Positions 34,924-44,535 of a stretch of 64,000 bases of DNA are shown here, in pieces. How positions within the stretch are numbered: the stretch's first letter is position 1; each line of letters begins with the position of its first letter. Origin of the DNA: Chloroherpeton thalassium ATCC 35110 (GTDB taxonomy: Bacteria; Bacteroidota; Chlorobiia; Chlorobiales; Chloroherpetonaceae); the NCBI RefSeq assembly GCF_000020525.1, contig NC_011026.1:2524001-2588000 (forward strand). The letters are read 5' to 3'. The notes under the pieces were generated by a model. It was not told where the DNA came from. It ran no database searches and saw only the letters and a list, made by a program, of their open reading frames with translations. The translations under genes were made by a program, and so were the position numbers.

Positions 34924-37043
34924 TGAAACAAATTATACAATCGTTCAAGACGGGAGAAACAATACTTGAAGAAGTTCCTGCGCCACAAGTAAAACAGGGA
35001 ACTGTTTTGATTAAAACGGCATATAGCTTGGTTTCGTTAGGTACTGAACGTATGTTAGTTGAGTTTGGAAAATCAAATTTGCTTCAAAAAGCCCGTCAAC
35101 AACCGGATAAGGTCAATCAAGTATTGGATAAAATGAAAACTGATGGGGTAGTGCCTACTCTTGAAGCAGTTTTTAACAAATTAGGTGAACCTCTTCCGCT
35201 TGGGTATTGCAATGTGGGGGAAGTAATTGCCGTCGGTCAAGGCGTCAGCGAGTTTAAAAAGGGGGATAGGGTGGCTTCCAATGGCCCTCATGCCGAGTTT
35301 GTATGCGTTCCGAAAAATTTAGTTGCGGGAATTCCTTCAGAAGTTTCATACGAGGAAGCCGCATTTACAGTTATCGGGAGCATCGGTTTGCAAGGTATTC
35401 GTTTATGTAATCCGACATTTGGCGAGACGATTGTCGTAACGGGGCTAGGACTCATCGGGTTGCTCACGGCTCAAATGCTTTTAGCTAACGGCTGTAATGT
35501 CATTGGCATTGATTTTGACGCCTCCAAATTGGAGCTTGCAAAGCAATGGGGAATTCAGACCATTAACCCAGCCAAAGGAGATGACCCCGTTAAAGTAGTG
35601 ATGCAATATACAAACGGTATTGGGGCTGACGGTGTGATTATTACCGCTTCGACGAAAAGCAATGAGGTGATTTCTCAAGCGGCTCAGATGAGTCGCAAGC
35701 GTGGGCGTATTGTGTTGGTCGGCGTTATTGGGCTTGACATTAGCCGTGCCGATTTTTACGAAAAAGAACTCTCGTTCCAAGTGTCTTGTTCTTATGGCCC
35801 CGGTCGTTATGACGATAATTATGAGCAAAAAGGGCAAGATTATCCGATCGGTTTTGTTCGCTGGACTGAAAAACGCAACTTTGATGCTATTTTGCAGGCA
35901 ATCGCTGTAGGGAAGCTCAATGTAAAGCCGCTAATTACAGAAGTTGTAGAATTGGAAAACTATCTTCGTGTTTACGGGGATATGAAAAATTCCGGTGCAG
36001 TTGCGTCGTTGCTAAAATATCAAGCCGATGAAAGCCGTTATAATAATACGATAAAAATATCGGAAAATAAGAATACCGGAAAAAATAATGGAATAGCAAT
36101 TATCGGAGCCGGCAATTTTACTAAAATGACCGTCTTACCTGCATTCAAAAATTGCTCTGCAAATCTTTCTCACATTGTCAGTTCGGGTGGTGTTTCCGGA
36201 ACAGCATTAGCTAAAAAGTTTGGGATTGTAAATAGCACGACCGATTATCATGCGGTTTTGAAAGATGAAAATGTTAATACTGTTATGATTACAACAAGGC
36301 ATAATTTACATGCCTCAATGACAGTAGATGCGTTACAAAATGGAAAAAATGTTTTTGTAGAAAAGCCCCTTGCTTTAAATAATGAAGAGTATGAAGCGAT
36401 TAAAGAGTCGTATAAAAAGAGTTCAAACACTATTACCGTCGGTTTTAATAGAAGATTTTCCCCTTTTGCGGCAAAAATGAAGTCATTATTAGGGGTAAGC
36501 AATAGCCCTATACATGTGGTTACGACAATGAATGCCGGTGCTATTCCAAGCAACGTATGGGTACATGATTTGAAAATAGGAGGTGGGCGTATTGTTGGAG
36601 AAGCATGCCATTTTATTGATTTGATTACTTTTCTTACGGGAAGTAAAGTGATTTCTGTTTGTATGACGGCATTAGGTGAAAATCCGGATGAAAGCACGGA
36701 CAATGCTACGATTCTTTTGAAATATGAAAACGGTTCCAACGGCGTTATTAATTATTTTGCAAATGGAAGTAAATCGTATGATAAAGAGCGAGTTGAAGTT
36801 TATTCGCAAGAAAGAACGTTAATTTTACAGAACTGGCGAAAACTTACCGGATTTGGTTTTAATGGTTTTACAAGTATGGCTTCTAAAATGGATAAAGGCC
36901 ATGAAGCTCAGTTTCGGTTGCTTACGGAACAAGTAAATAACGGAGGCCCCGCTCTTATCCCCTTTGAAGAAATTGAAAATACTACCAAGGCTACATTTGC
37001 TGCTATACAGAGTTTAAAAGAATTTCGTTGGATCGCAGTGTGA
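34923..37043 (+). CDS. Bi-domain oxidoreductase: MDR dehydrogenase fused to Gfo/Idh/MocA
   Basis: A 706-residue fusion. Residues 1-360 are a medium-chain (zinc-alcohol-dehydrogenase-like) reductase with YSLVSLGTERML, GDRVASNGPHAEF and NAD-binding TVIGSIGLQG/VVTGLGLIGLLTAQ. Residues about 385-706 are a Gfo/Idh/MocA domain with GIAIIGAGNFTKMTVLPAF, VFVEKPLAL (catalytic EKP) and GGGRIVGEACHFIDL. Such fusions sit next to heparinase-type genes in many capsule loci, as here. They probably oxidise or epimerise a nucleotide-bound sugar, but the reaction has not been assigned. Confidence 0.85.
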   Translation: MKQIIQSFKTGETILEEVPAPQVKQGTVLIKTAYSLVSLGTERMLVEFGKSNLLQKARQQPDKVNQVLDKMKTDGVVPTLEAVFNKLGEPLPLGYCNVGEVIAVGQGVSEFKKGDRVASNGPHAEFVCVPKNLVAGIPSEVSYEEAAFTVIGSIGLQGIRLCNPTFGETIVVTGLGLIGLLTAQMLLANGCNVIGIDFDASKLELAKQWGIQTINPAKGDDPVKVVMQYTNGIGADGVIITASTKSNEVISQAAQMSRKRGRIVLVGVIGLDISRADFYEKELSFQVSCSYGPGRYDDNYEQKGQDYPIGFVRWTEKRNFDAILQAIAVGKLNVKPLITEVVELENYLRVYGDMKNSGAVASLLKYQADESRYNNTIKISENKNTGKNNGIAIIGAGNFTKMTVLPAFKNCSANLSHIVSSGGVSGTALAKKFGIVNSTTDYHAVLKDENVNTVMITTRHNLHASMTVDALQNGKNVFVEKPLALNNEEYEAIKESYKKSSNTITVGFNRRFSPFAAKMKSLLGVSNSPIHVVTTMNAGAIPSNVWVHDLKIGGGRIVGEACHFIDLITFLTGSKVISVCMTALGENPDESTDNATILLKYENGSNGVINYFANGSKSYDKERVEVYSQERTLILQNWRKLTGFGFNGFTSMASKMDKGHEAQFRLLTEQVNNGGPALIPFEEIENTTKATFAAIQSLKEFRWIAV

Positions 37044-37067
37044 TTTTAAAATTACGTACACGCAATC

Positions 37068-38954
37068 ATGCGAAAAATCTATTTATACATAACTACTATT
37101 TTTAAACTTGGTATTTTCAACGTTTTTTACGTTGTCTGGTATAAGTTTTCTTTAAAAATAGGGGGGCGTAAATTTTTATTCAAAAAAGAAATTTTCAGAA
37201 ATGACGAACCTTTCTTTTCTGAAGCAACAATTGAACGATTGAATTATAATGAAGACTGGAAAAATGAGCTTCTTAATGATGCAAATAAAATAATTAACGG
37301 CGAAGTTCGATATTATGCTTATCATTGGAAAAATATCGGAAGCCCTCCTGATTGGTTTTTAAATCCTTTTAATAATACTCGTTATCCTAATTCAGAACAA
37401 CACTGGACATCGCTTCCCGATTTTGCCACATCGGTTGGTGATATTAAGAATGTTTGGGAAGCAAGCAGGTTTGAATGGGTTGTGACACTTGCGCGAGCCT
37501 ATGCTGTGACAGGAGAAAAAAAATATTTGAATGCGCTAAACACATGGTTAGCCGATTGGGTTGAGAAAAACCCGTTAAATATCGGTCCGAATTGGAAATG
37601 TGGGCAAGAAGCAAGCATTCGTTTATTTAATTTACTCAACGCGTCTTTTATTTTAAGACAAAATAATGCGCCGTCCGAGTCGTTAAAATGTTTTGTAAAT
37701 GCCTCTTTGCTTCGAATTAGCAAAAATATAAGATATGCTATTTCTCAGGATAACAATCATGGAACAAGCGAAGCAATCGGGCTTTTTATTGGTGGGTTAT
37801 GGTTGCAAACATTTGATGAGAAAAAATACGGGGACGCGAAAAAAATTGCAGAAAAAGGGCGATTTTGGCTTGAAAATAGAGTGAAAAAGTTGATAGCGGA
37901 TGGCGGTGGTTTTTCGCAGCATTCCGTTACTTACCATAGGGTTATGTTGGATTCGCTCTGTTTTGCAGAGTTTTGGCGTAGAGCATTGAGCGCCAAGCCT
38001 TTTTCCGAAGGTTTTTATCATAAAGTAAAAGCTTCTATTGATTGGTTGGCTTCTTTAACCGATGAGTATTCCGGAAATGCGCCGAATTTGGGTTCAAATG
38101 ACGGCGCGTTTTTATTAAATTTTCACTCATGTGCTTATCGTGATTTCAGACCTACGCTGCAATTTTCCGCTCACTTATTTTATGAAACTTCTTTGTTCCC
38201 GAGTGGATGTTATGACGAGACTTTGTATTGGATGGGATTAAAACGTCAAAAAGAAATGGCGAGCGAAAAGAAAAATTTTTCATCCGAAGGTTACACTGTA
38301 TTACGCAATGATAATTCATGGGCTTTGATAAAATGGCCTTTCTATAAATTTCGGCCTTCCCATAATGATGTATTTCATATAGATTTATGGTATAAAGGGC
38401 ATAATGTTTTTTGTGATGCAGGTTCTTTTTCATACAACCCGGATAATAATTTTAAACATGATTTGAAATCCGTTCGTTTTCATAATACCGTTTTTTTTGA
38501 CGGACATGAGCAAATGCCAAAATTAAGTCGGTTTTTACTTGCAAATTGGTTAAAGCCGGAAATAATAGCCCCAATTGACGCGACAAAGCAAAATTCGAAA
38601 AAATGGTCGGGTAGTTATAAGGATTCTTTTGGAAACAGGCATGAACGTTCGGTGGAAGTCTTTGATAGCGTATGGGAAATAACTGATTCTCTTACAGGAA
38701 ATTTCAAAGAAGCTGTTATCGGATTTAACCTCAATGTTTCAGATTGTATTATAAACGGAAGTAATGTGATGTCAGATTGTTTTGAGATTTTATGCCCTGA
38801 GAATTTGGAATTAAAGATTTTTGACACTGTTGCCTCTGATTATTATTATGAAGTCCATTCAATAAAAAAAATGGAAATGAAAATAAAGAAACAAGGTAAA
38901 TATATTACTAAAATCAAATTGAAAAATGAAGGATTTGCAGGGAAAGAAAGATAA
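37068..38954 (+). CDS. Heparinase II/III-like (alginate lyase family) protein
   Basis: A 628-residue protein with no signal peptide, only a hydrophobic N-terminus. It has an (alpha/alpha) toroid (WLADWVEKNPLNIGPNWKCGQEASIRL, SQDNNHGTSEAIGLFIGGLW with the NNH motif, SVTYHRVMLDSLCF) and a C-terminal beta-sheet domain (SHNDVFHIDLWYKGHNVFCDAGSFSY). Catalytic His/Tyr candidates are NNHGT and TYHR. In Wzy-type loci these proteins probably trim or edit uronic-acid-containing polymers. It is paired with the bi-domain oxidoreductase upstream. Confidence 0.85.
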   Translation: MRKIYLYITTIFKLGIFNVFYVVWYKFSLKIGGRKFLFKKEIFRNDEPFFSEATIERLNYNEDWKNELLNDANKIINGEVRYYAYHWKNIGSPPDWFLNPFNNTRYPNSEQHWTSLPDFATSVGDIKNVWEASRFEWVVTLARAYAVTGEKKYLNALNTWLADWVEKNPLNIGPNWKCGQEASIRLFNLLNASFILRQNNAPSESLKCFVNASLLRISKNIRYAISQDNNHGTSEAIGLFIGGLWLQTFDEKKYGDAKKIAEKGRFWLENRVKKLIADGGGFSQHSVTYHRVMLDSLCFAEFWRRALSAKPFSEGFYHKVKASIDWLASLTDEYSGNAPNLGSNDGAFLLNFHSCAYRDFRPTLQFSAHLFYETSLFPSGCYDETLYWMGLKRQKEMASEKKNFSSEGYTVLRNDNSWALIKWPFYKFRPSHNDVFHIDLWYKGHNVFCDAGSFSYNPDNNFKHDLKSVRFHNTVFFDGHEQMPKLSRFLLANWLKPEIIAPIDATKQNSKKWSGSYKDSFGNRHERSVEVFDSVWEITDSLTGNFKEAVIGFNLNVSDCIINGSNVMSDCFEILCPENLELKIFDTVASDYYYEVHSIKKMEMKIKKQGKYITKIKLKNEGFAGKER

Positions 38955-38957
38955 TTT

Positions 38958-40193
38958 ATGAGAATATTACTTATACATCAATATTTTCTTGAAGAAGATG
39001 ATGCCGGAGGTTCTCGTTTTAATGAAATGGCCAGGCAATGGGCTGAAAAAGGGCATCAGATCACGGTATTGGCCGGAACGATGCATGCAAATAAATCTGA
39101 AAAACGAGATGAATATAAAGGAAAGTTTTATGTGAGAAAAAAACAAGGCAACGTGATCGTTTGGCGTTGTCATGTTTCAGAATCATATAATTCGAGTTTT
39201 TTTGGCCGTTTGTGGGGTTATTTTTCTTTTGTTTTTAGCTCTATTTTTGTTGGTCTATTTAAAGCCGGAAATGGATATGATGTCATATTAGTTACTTCAC
39301 CGCCATTATTTGTTGGAATTACTGCTTATATTTTGTCCTTTTTAAAAGGAAAGCCTTTTGTTTTTGAGATAAGAGATTTGTGGCCGGAATCGGCAATAGA
39401 TACAGGGGTTATTACGAATGGTTTTATTATTAAGTTATCTTATTGGTTTGAAGGCTTTATTTACAAGAAAGCAAAGCTGATTAATGTTTTAACTCCTGCT
39501 TTTAGAAAAGCGTTGATAGAAAAGAAGGCTGTTCCTAAGGAAAAACTTATATTTATTCCTAATGCCGCCGATTTTAGTTTGTCCGACTCTATTTTAGCGT
39601 CATTTGACTCTATTTCTTTTAGAATAGAGCAAGGAATTAATGATAAGTTTGTAATTACTTACGTTGGGGCGCATGGTGTTGCAAATCACTTAATACAGAT
39701 TTTAGATACGGCAGAGCTACTTGTTGACACGAATGTGTTATTTCAATTGATTGGCGACGGTATGCAAAGGAGTGAACTAATAGAAGATGCAAAGAGACGG
39801 AATTTGAAAAATGTCAGGTTTTTGGACCCGGTTCCCAAAAAGGAAGTTTTTAAATATATCATTGCTTCTAATATGGGAACTTCTGTTTTAAAACGGGTTG
39901 ATACATTTAAAACGGTCTATTCCAATAAAACATTTGATTATATGGCTTGTAAAAAGCCTATTTTGCTTTTAATTGATGGTGTTTCAAGGGAGTTAGTTGA
40001 AGCGGCAGAATGCGGCATTTTTGCCGAGCCAGAATGTCCCGAAGATATTGCTTCAAAAATTAGGTTATATCTTGAAAACCCCGATTTATTAAGCATTCAA
40101 GGTGAAAATGGTTATAATTATGCAAAGAAATATTTTGATAGAGGTTTTTTAGCAAAAAAGTATATTCAATATTTGATGAATGTCCCATCGTAA
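38958..40193 (+). CDS. WbuB-like family 4 glycosyltransferase
   Basis: A 411-residue GT-B enzyme of the WbuB/ALG11-like group. ILLIHQYFLEEDDAGGSRFNEMARQWAEKGH is the family N-terminus, VFEIRDLWPESAIDTG a family hallmark, and the C-terminal domain has VTYVGAHGVANHL and CGIFAEPECPEDIASKI. WbuB transfers an amino sugar (FucNAc-type) to lipid-linked GlcNAc-type acceptors in E. coli O antigens. It lies four bases after the heparinase gene and just before a PglC-like transferase. Confidence 0.88.
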   Translation: MRILLIHQYFLEEDDAGGSRFNEMARQWAEKGHQITVLAGTMHANKSEKRDEYKGKFYVRKKQGNVIVWRCHVSESYNSSFFGRLWGYFSFVFSSIFVGLFKAGNGYDVILVTSPPLFVGITAYILSFLKGKPFVFEIRDLWPESAIDTGVITNGFIIKLSYWFEGFIYKKAKLINVLTPAFRKALIEKKAVPKEKLIFIPNAADFSLSDSILASFDSISFRIEQGINDKFVITYVGAHGVANHLIQILDTAELLVDTNVLFQLIGDGMQRSELIEDAKRRNLKNVRFLDPVPKKEVFKYIIASNMGTSVLKRVDTFKTVYSNKTFDYMACKKPILLLIDGVSRELVEAAECGIFAEPECPEDIASKIRLYLENPDLLSIQGENGYNYAKKYFDRGFLAKKYIQYLMNVPS

Positions 40194-40211
40194 ATTTTGG
40201 ATTTAATAAAT

Positions 40212-40745
40212 ATGCTTTATAAAATTTTCATAAAACGACTATTTGATTTAATGGTATCATTTTTGTTCCTTTCCGTTTTTGGTGTTTTTTTTATTCTTAT
40301 AGCTTTGGCGATTAAATTAGAGTCTAAAGGGCCTGTTTTTTTTAATCAAATAAGGTTAGGTCGGGAAGGCAAGACTTTTAATTTGTATAAATTTCGAACG
40401 ATGACCGATAATCCGGCGAGAGTCCACGGAAGCACCGAAGTATTTGAAAATAATCCTGAAGTGACCAAAGTTGGCAATATACTGAGGCGATATAAAATAG
40501 ACGAATTACCGCAGTTGATAAATGTTTTTAAAGGTGATATGTCTATCGTCGGACCTCGTCCGATGTTGCCTCAGCAAGAAGAGGTTTTTGATCAAAATGG
40601 AAAAAAGCGCTTGGATGTGTTACCCGGTTGTACCGGATTGGCTCAAGTAAATGGAAATATTTATTTGCCTTGGAATGAAAGATGGAAATATGATGCATAT
40701 TATGTAGATAACTTATCTTTGTTTTTGGATATAAAATATTATTAA
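40212..40745 (+). CDS. PglC-like initiating sugar transferase, C-terminus frameshifted
   Basis: About 177 residues from ATG 40212 (a TTG at 40197 is in frame). One N-terminal membrane helix is followed by YKFRTMTDN, DELPQLINVFKGDMSIVGPRPMLP and GCTGLAQVNGN, with the intact catalytic Asp-Glu pair. It would load a phospho-sugar, probably diNAc-bacillosamine type, onto undecaprenyl phosphate. The end is abrupt (LDIKYY). Adding one base in the A4 run at 40733-40736 restores the usual LDIKILLKTVGV... frame, which runs to TAA at 40796-40798. The core is intact, so it may still work. Confidence 0.88.
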   Translation: MLYKIFIKRLFDLMVSFLFLSVFGVFFILIALAIKLESKGPVFFNQIRLGREGKTFNLYKFRTMTDNPARVHGSTEVFENNPEVTKVGNILRRYKIDELPQLINVFKGDMSIVGPRPMLPQQEEVFDQNGKKRLDVLPGCTGLAQVNGNIYLPWNERWKYDAYYVDNLSLFLDIKYY

Positions 40746-40817
40746 AAACGGTGGGTGTTATTGTTTTTGGTGAAAAAAAATTCACGTCTAAGATTTAATT
40801 TTTTTGTGATATTAATT

Positions 40818-41810
40818 ATGAAAGATTATAAAATTGTCGTTATTGGTGCGGTAAAATCCACAGAGCGAATATTAAATGGTTTGTTACGAAATAATATAAA
40901 TGTAGTCGGCGTATTAGGGTTAGATAGATCCGTATCAAGAAAAGTGAGCGGTTATGTTGACTTGGGCGCTTTGTGTCAAGTTGAAAATGTACCTTATAAG
41001 TCATTTATCAATATTAACGACGATGAAAATATTAAGTGGGTTCGCAATCTCAAGCCCGATTATATGTTTGCCGTAGGTTTTTCTCAATTGCTTAAGCATG
41101 ATATTTTGGCAATTCCTCAGTTTGGAACGATTGGATTTCATCCTACCAAATTGCCCAAAGGTCGCGGTCGCGCTCCTTTAGCGTGGTTGACATATAACGC
41201 CGAAGACGGTGCGGCAAGCTTTTTTCTTATGACCGATGGGGCCGACAGTGGTGATATTTTTGTTCAAGAACCATTCACTGTCGATAAAGATGATCATGCG
41301 TTTCATGTTGAGGAAAAAATATTATCTGCCATAGATAAAGGTTTAGACAAATGGTTGCCTCTTTTTAAAGACGGGCGAACGAAGCCAGTCCCTCAATGTG
41401 ACGAACAGGCAAGCTATACGGGCATACGCAGGGAAATAGACGGATTAATAGATTGGGAAGAGCCGGGAGATATGACTTACGCCCGCATTAGAGCCGCTTC
41501 GAAACCGCATCCTGGTGCTTATACGTTTGCAAATGGACGAAAGCTTTTAATTTGGGAAGCCGCCATGATAGACAGGTGCAATTTTTGGGGAGCGCCCGGT
41601 AGAGTTTTAGAGGATGTGGCAGACGGATATTTAGTGCAAGCCGGCGACAAGGTTTTAAAATTATTACAGATGGAATATTTTGATAATCCGAAAGAGACGG
41701 TGAGTTTAAAGGTCGGTCAGTTGTTAGGATATCGCCCTCAACAAGAAATTCATAAAATGTATCAAGAAATAAATGCTTTGAAAAAGAAAATTGAAGAATT
41801 AAAAAAGTGA
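40818..41810 (+). CDS. Formyltransferase (Fmt/ArnA-like)
   Basis: About 330 residues from ATG 40818. The N-terminal formyl-transferase domain has GTIGFHPTKLPKGRGRAPLAW (catalytic Asn replaced within the usual NxHPSLLP.RG context, here FHPTKLPKGRG) and SFFLMTDGADSGDIF (HD-like motif with Asp). The C-terminal domain is OB-like (GRKLLIWEAAMIDR). It likely N-formylates an amino sugar with 10-formyl-THF. The Fmt-type HPS triad is only partly visible, so specificity is uncertain. Confidence 0.82.
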   Translation: MKDYKIVVIGAVKSTERILNGLLRNNINVVGVLGLDRSVSRKVSGYVDLGALCQVENVPYKSFININDDENIKWVRNLKPDYMFAVGFSQLLKHDILAIPQFGTIGFHPTKLPKGRGRAPLAWLTYNAEDGAASFFLMTDGADSGDIFVQEPFTVDKDDHAFHVEEKILSAIDKGLDKWLPLFKDGRTKPVPQCDEQASYTGIRREIDGLIDWEEPGDMTYARIRAASKPHPGAYTFANGRKLLIWEAAMIDRCNFWGAPGRVLEDVADGYLVQAGDKVLKLLQMEYFDNPKETVSLKVGQLLGYRPQQEIHKMYQEINALKKKIEELKK

Positions 41811-41817
41811 AAAAATA

Positions 41818-42483
41818 ATGGTTATAGCACCACATGCTGATGATGAAGTTCTCGGTTGTGGGGCTACTATTGCAAAACACACAAAATCTGGAGATGATGT
41901 TGTTGTTGTTATTGCAACGGATGCATCAAAAGGTGCACCTGAGATATATAATAAAAAAGCTATTGCTGAAGTTCGCTCAGAAGCTCTTAATGCACATAAA
42001 ACACTTGGTATAAGTAAAACACATTTTTTTGACTTTCCAGCTCCAGCATTGAGCGTCTACCCTTCTTATAAAATTGCAATCAAATTTACAGAAATTTTTA
42101 ATGATTATAAACCAGAGGTCATTTATTTACCTCATCCTGGCGATATACATTCAGATCATAAAGCTATATATATTGCTGGACTTGTTGCAGCTAGGCCCCA
42201 AGGTATTCATAAAATAACAGCAGTGTATTGTTACGAAACGATGTCAGAAACAGAGTGGGCTCCAATTCAAGGTGATAATGGTTTTCAGCCGAATCATTTT
42301 ATTGACGTAACGGATGTCTTTCAGACAAAAATTGACGCGATGAATTGCTTTAAATCTCAAATAAGAGATTTTCCCCATTCCCGTTCATTAAAAGCGTTGG
42401 ATGCGCTTGCAACATATAGAGGCGTGACCGTCGGTGTTGAAAAAGCAGAAGCTTTTGAAGTAGAACGACAAATTTTATTGTAG
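41818..42483 (+). CDS. LmbE/PIG-L family deacetylase
   Basis: A 221-residue zinc-dependent N-deacetylase. VIAPHADDEVLGCGATI holds the HxDDE metal motif, and YLPHPGDIHSDHKAIY the second His cluster. It may remove an N-acetyl group before formylation by the upstream gene; formyltransferase and deacetylase sit eight bases apart. The start at ATG 41818 places the active site right at the N-terminus, as usual. Confidence 0.88.
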   Translation: MVIAPHADDEVLGCGATIAKHTKSGDDVVVVIATDASKGAPEIYNKKAIAEVRSEALNAHKTLGISKTHFFDFPAPALSVYPSYKIAIKFTEIFNDYKPEVIYLPHPGDIHSDHKAIYIAGLVAARPQGIHKITAVYCYETMSETEWAPIQGDNGFQPNHFIDVTDVFQTKIDAMNCFKSQIRDFPHSRSLKALDALATYRGVTVGVEKAEAFEVERQILL

Positions 42484-42511
42484 AGAACGTTATCCTTTTC
42501 AATATAAAATT

Positions 42512-42733
42512 AGTCACGACGTAATGGTTTAGGCTCAAGTTAATGGACGTAATACAATTACGTGGGAAGAAAAGTTTAAATATGATGTATGGTATGTTGA
42601 TAATTATTCTTTTTTGTTAGATATAAAAATACTATTTTTAACTGTATTAAAAGTTTTTAAAAGAGAAGGTATTAGTGCAGCCCAGCATGAGACTATGCCT
42701 GAGTTTTTGGGGACAAATAATAATAAGTATTAA
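42512..42733 (+). pseudogene. C-terminal relic of a second sugar transferase
   Basis: The last 67 codons of a PglC/WbaP-like enzyme are still readable: [45 protein letters not shown] and the tail [14 protein letters not shown], ending at TAA 42731-42733. Just upstream the expected TGL-A junction is broken by an extra base (GGTTTAGGCTCAAG near 42526-42539), and everything before about 42512 is missing. An older gene was apparently replaced or truncated by the cassette 40212-42483. Confidence 0.8.
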
Positions 42734-42735
42734 AA

Positions 42736-43359
42736 TTGAGCGAAATAATTTACGTACTTGGAGCTGGTGGTCATGCAAAAGTTTTGATTTCAACGCTCTT
42801 AGACGTAGGGATTGTCCCTGATGGTGTATTGGATGAAGATGAAAAAAAACATGGCAAAAAAATATTAGATGTTTCTATCATCGGTGACTTCTCGTTATTG
42901 AAGAAACAAAAAAATATAAAAGCTATTGTTGCTATTGGTGATAATATTATTCGTTCTAAAATAGCGCAAAAATATGATGTGTTCGTAAACTGGCTGAATG
43001 TTATACACTCTAATGCGTATGTTCATCGTTCCGTTAAAATTGGACGAGGTTCTGTCATAATGGCCGGCGCAGTAATTCAGCCGGATGTTAAGATAGGGGA
43101 GCATGTTATTATAAATACTTCAGCAAGTGTTGACCATGATTGTATCATAAAGGATCATGTTCATGTAGCGCCAGGTGTTCATCTTGCTGGAGGGGTTGAA
43201 ATTGGTGAGGGGGCTTTTTTGGGAATTGCAAGCTCAGCTGTTCCTTATGTTACAATTGGAGATTGGTCTATTATTGGCGCAGGTGCTGTTGTGACAAGTA
43301 ATATTCCATCGAAAAAAATGGCGGTTGGTGTTCCTGCTAAGATTAAAAAAGAATTATAG
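42736..43359 (+). CDS. NeuD/PglD-type sugar N-acetyltransferase
   Basis: A 207-residue protein with a Rossmann-like N-terminus (IIYVLGAGGHAKVLISTLLD) and a left-handed beta-helix of hexapeptide repeats. The repeats contain HVIINTSASVDHDCIIKDHVHVAPG (catalytic His) and GVEIGEGAFLGIASSAV. PglD acetylates UDP-4-amino-sugars using acetyl-CoA. The start is TTG 42736, two bases after the sugar-transferase relic, as in pgl-type loci. Confidence 0.88.
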   Translation: MSEIIYVLGAGGHAKVLISTLLDVGIVPDGVLDEDEKKHGKKILDVSIIGDFSLLKKQKNIKAIVAIGDNIIRSKIAQKYDVFVNWLNVIHSNAYVHRSVKIGRGSVIMAGAVIQPDVKIGEHVIINTSASVDHDCIIKDHVHVAPGVHLAGGVEIGEGAFLGIASSAVPYVTIGDWSIIGAGAVVTSNIPSKKMAVGVPAKIKKEL

Positions 43360-43372
43360 AAAAATAATAGAA

Positions 43373-44500
43373 ATGAACAAGCGTATTTATCTTTCGTCCC
43401 CGCATATGGGAGTGAAAGAGTTAGATTTTGTACACGAAGCATTTGAAACGAATTGGGTTGCCCCTTTAGGAAAAAACGTAGATGGTTTTGAGCAAGATTT
43501 GTGCAATTATACGGGGGTTGAGTACGCTGCTGCGCTAACTACAGGTACAGCTGCAATTCATCTGGCGTTAGTATTATTAGGTGTTTTGGCGGGTGATGAG
43601 GTGGTTTGCCAATCTTTTACGTTTGCCGGTTCTGCAAATCCTATTACCTATCAAGGTGCTACGCCAATTTTTGTTGATAGTGAATCTGAGACATGGAATA
43701 TGTCACCGGATTTTTTACAGGAGGCGATCCGTGACCGAATAAGAAAAGGAAAGAAGCCAAAAGCTATTATTTATGTTCATTTATATGGAATGCCCGCAAA
43801 AATAGACGAGATTCATCGGATTGCAAATGAATATGAAATTCCTTTAATCGAAGATGCGGCCGAAGCATTGGGTTCTCTTTATAAAAATAAACAAGCTGGT
43901 TCATTTGGTGACTTTGGTATATTATCATTTAATGGAAATAAGATTATTACTACATCCGGCGGCGGTGCATTGCTTGGAAATGATAAGGGTTCAATTGAAA
44001 AAGCTCGTTTTTTGGCTACGCAAGCAAGGGATAATGCGCCTCATTATCAGCATTCTACAATCGGATATAATTATAGAATGAGCAACATTGTGGCAGGAAT
44101 CGGTCGTGGACAAATGATCGTGATAGATGAAAGAGTAAAGCAAAGAAGAGAAAATTATTCTTTTTATAAAGAAGAATTGAAAAATTATGAATGTTTTTCT
44201 TTTGTAAAAGAAGCTGAAAATGTAAAAGCTAATCGTTGGTTAACCACAGTTCTAATAGATCCAAAGAAGTCAGGGGGAAGTACTCGGGACGATGTAAGAA
44301 TCAAACTTGAATCTGAAAATATTGAATCAAGGCCTCTATGGAAACCCATGCATAAGCAGCCTGTTTTCAGAGATGCACCGTATTATGGTGATACCATTTC
44401 CGAATCTCTTTTCGAAAAAGGTCTTTGTTTGCCGTCCGGTTCTAATATGACTGACAATGATAAGCAACGTATAGTAGAGGTAATCAAAACTCTTTTTTAA
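43373..44500 (+). CDS. PglE-like UDP-4-amino-sugar aminotransferase
   Basis: About 375 residues from ATG 43373. A DegT-family PLP enzyme with IYLSSPHMGVKELDFV, TTGTAAIHLAL, EDAAEALGS and the PLP Lys in SFNGNKIITTSGGG. This subgroup aminates the 4-keto-6-deoxy sugar made by a PglF-type dehydratase, which is the next gene. With the PglD-like and PglC-like proteins it completes a bacillosamine-like pathway. Confidence 0.9.
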   Translation: MNKRIYLSSPHMGVKELDFVHEAFETNWVAPLGKNVDGFEQDLCNYTGVEYAAALTTGTAAIHLALVLLGVLAGDEVVCQSFTFAGSANPITYQGATPIFVDSESETWNMSPDFLQEAIRDRIRKGKKPKAIIYVHLYGMPAKIDEIHRIANEYEIPLIEDAAEALGSLYKNKQAGSFGDFGILSFNGNKIITTSGGGALLGNDKGSIEKARFLATQARDNAPHYQHSTIGYNYRMSNIVAGIGRGQMIVIDERVKQRRENYSFYKEELKNYECFSFVKEAENVKANRWLTTVLIDPKKSGGSTRDDVRIKLESENIESRPLWKPMHKQPVFRDAPYYGDTISESLFEKGLCLPSGSNMTDNDKQRIVEVIKTLF

Positions 44501-44535
44501 AGTTAGGTTGTTTTTTAACAAGTAAAGTGATTTTT

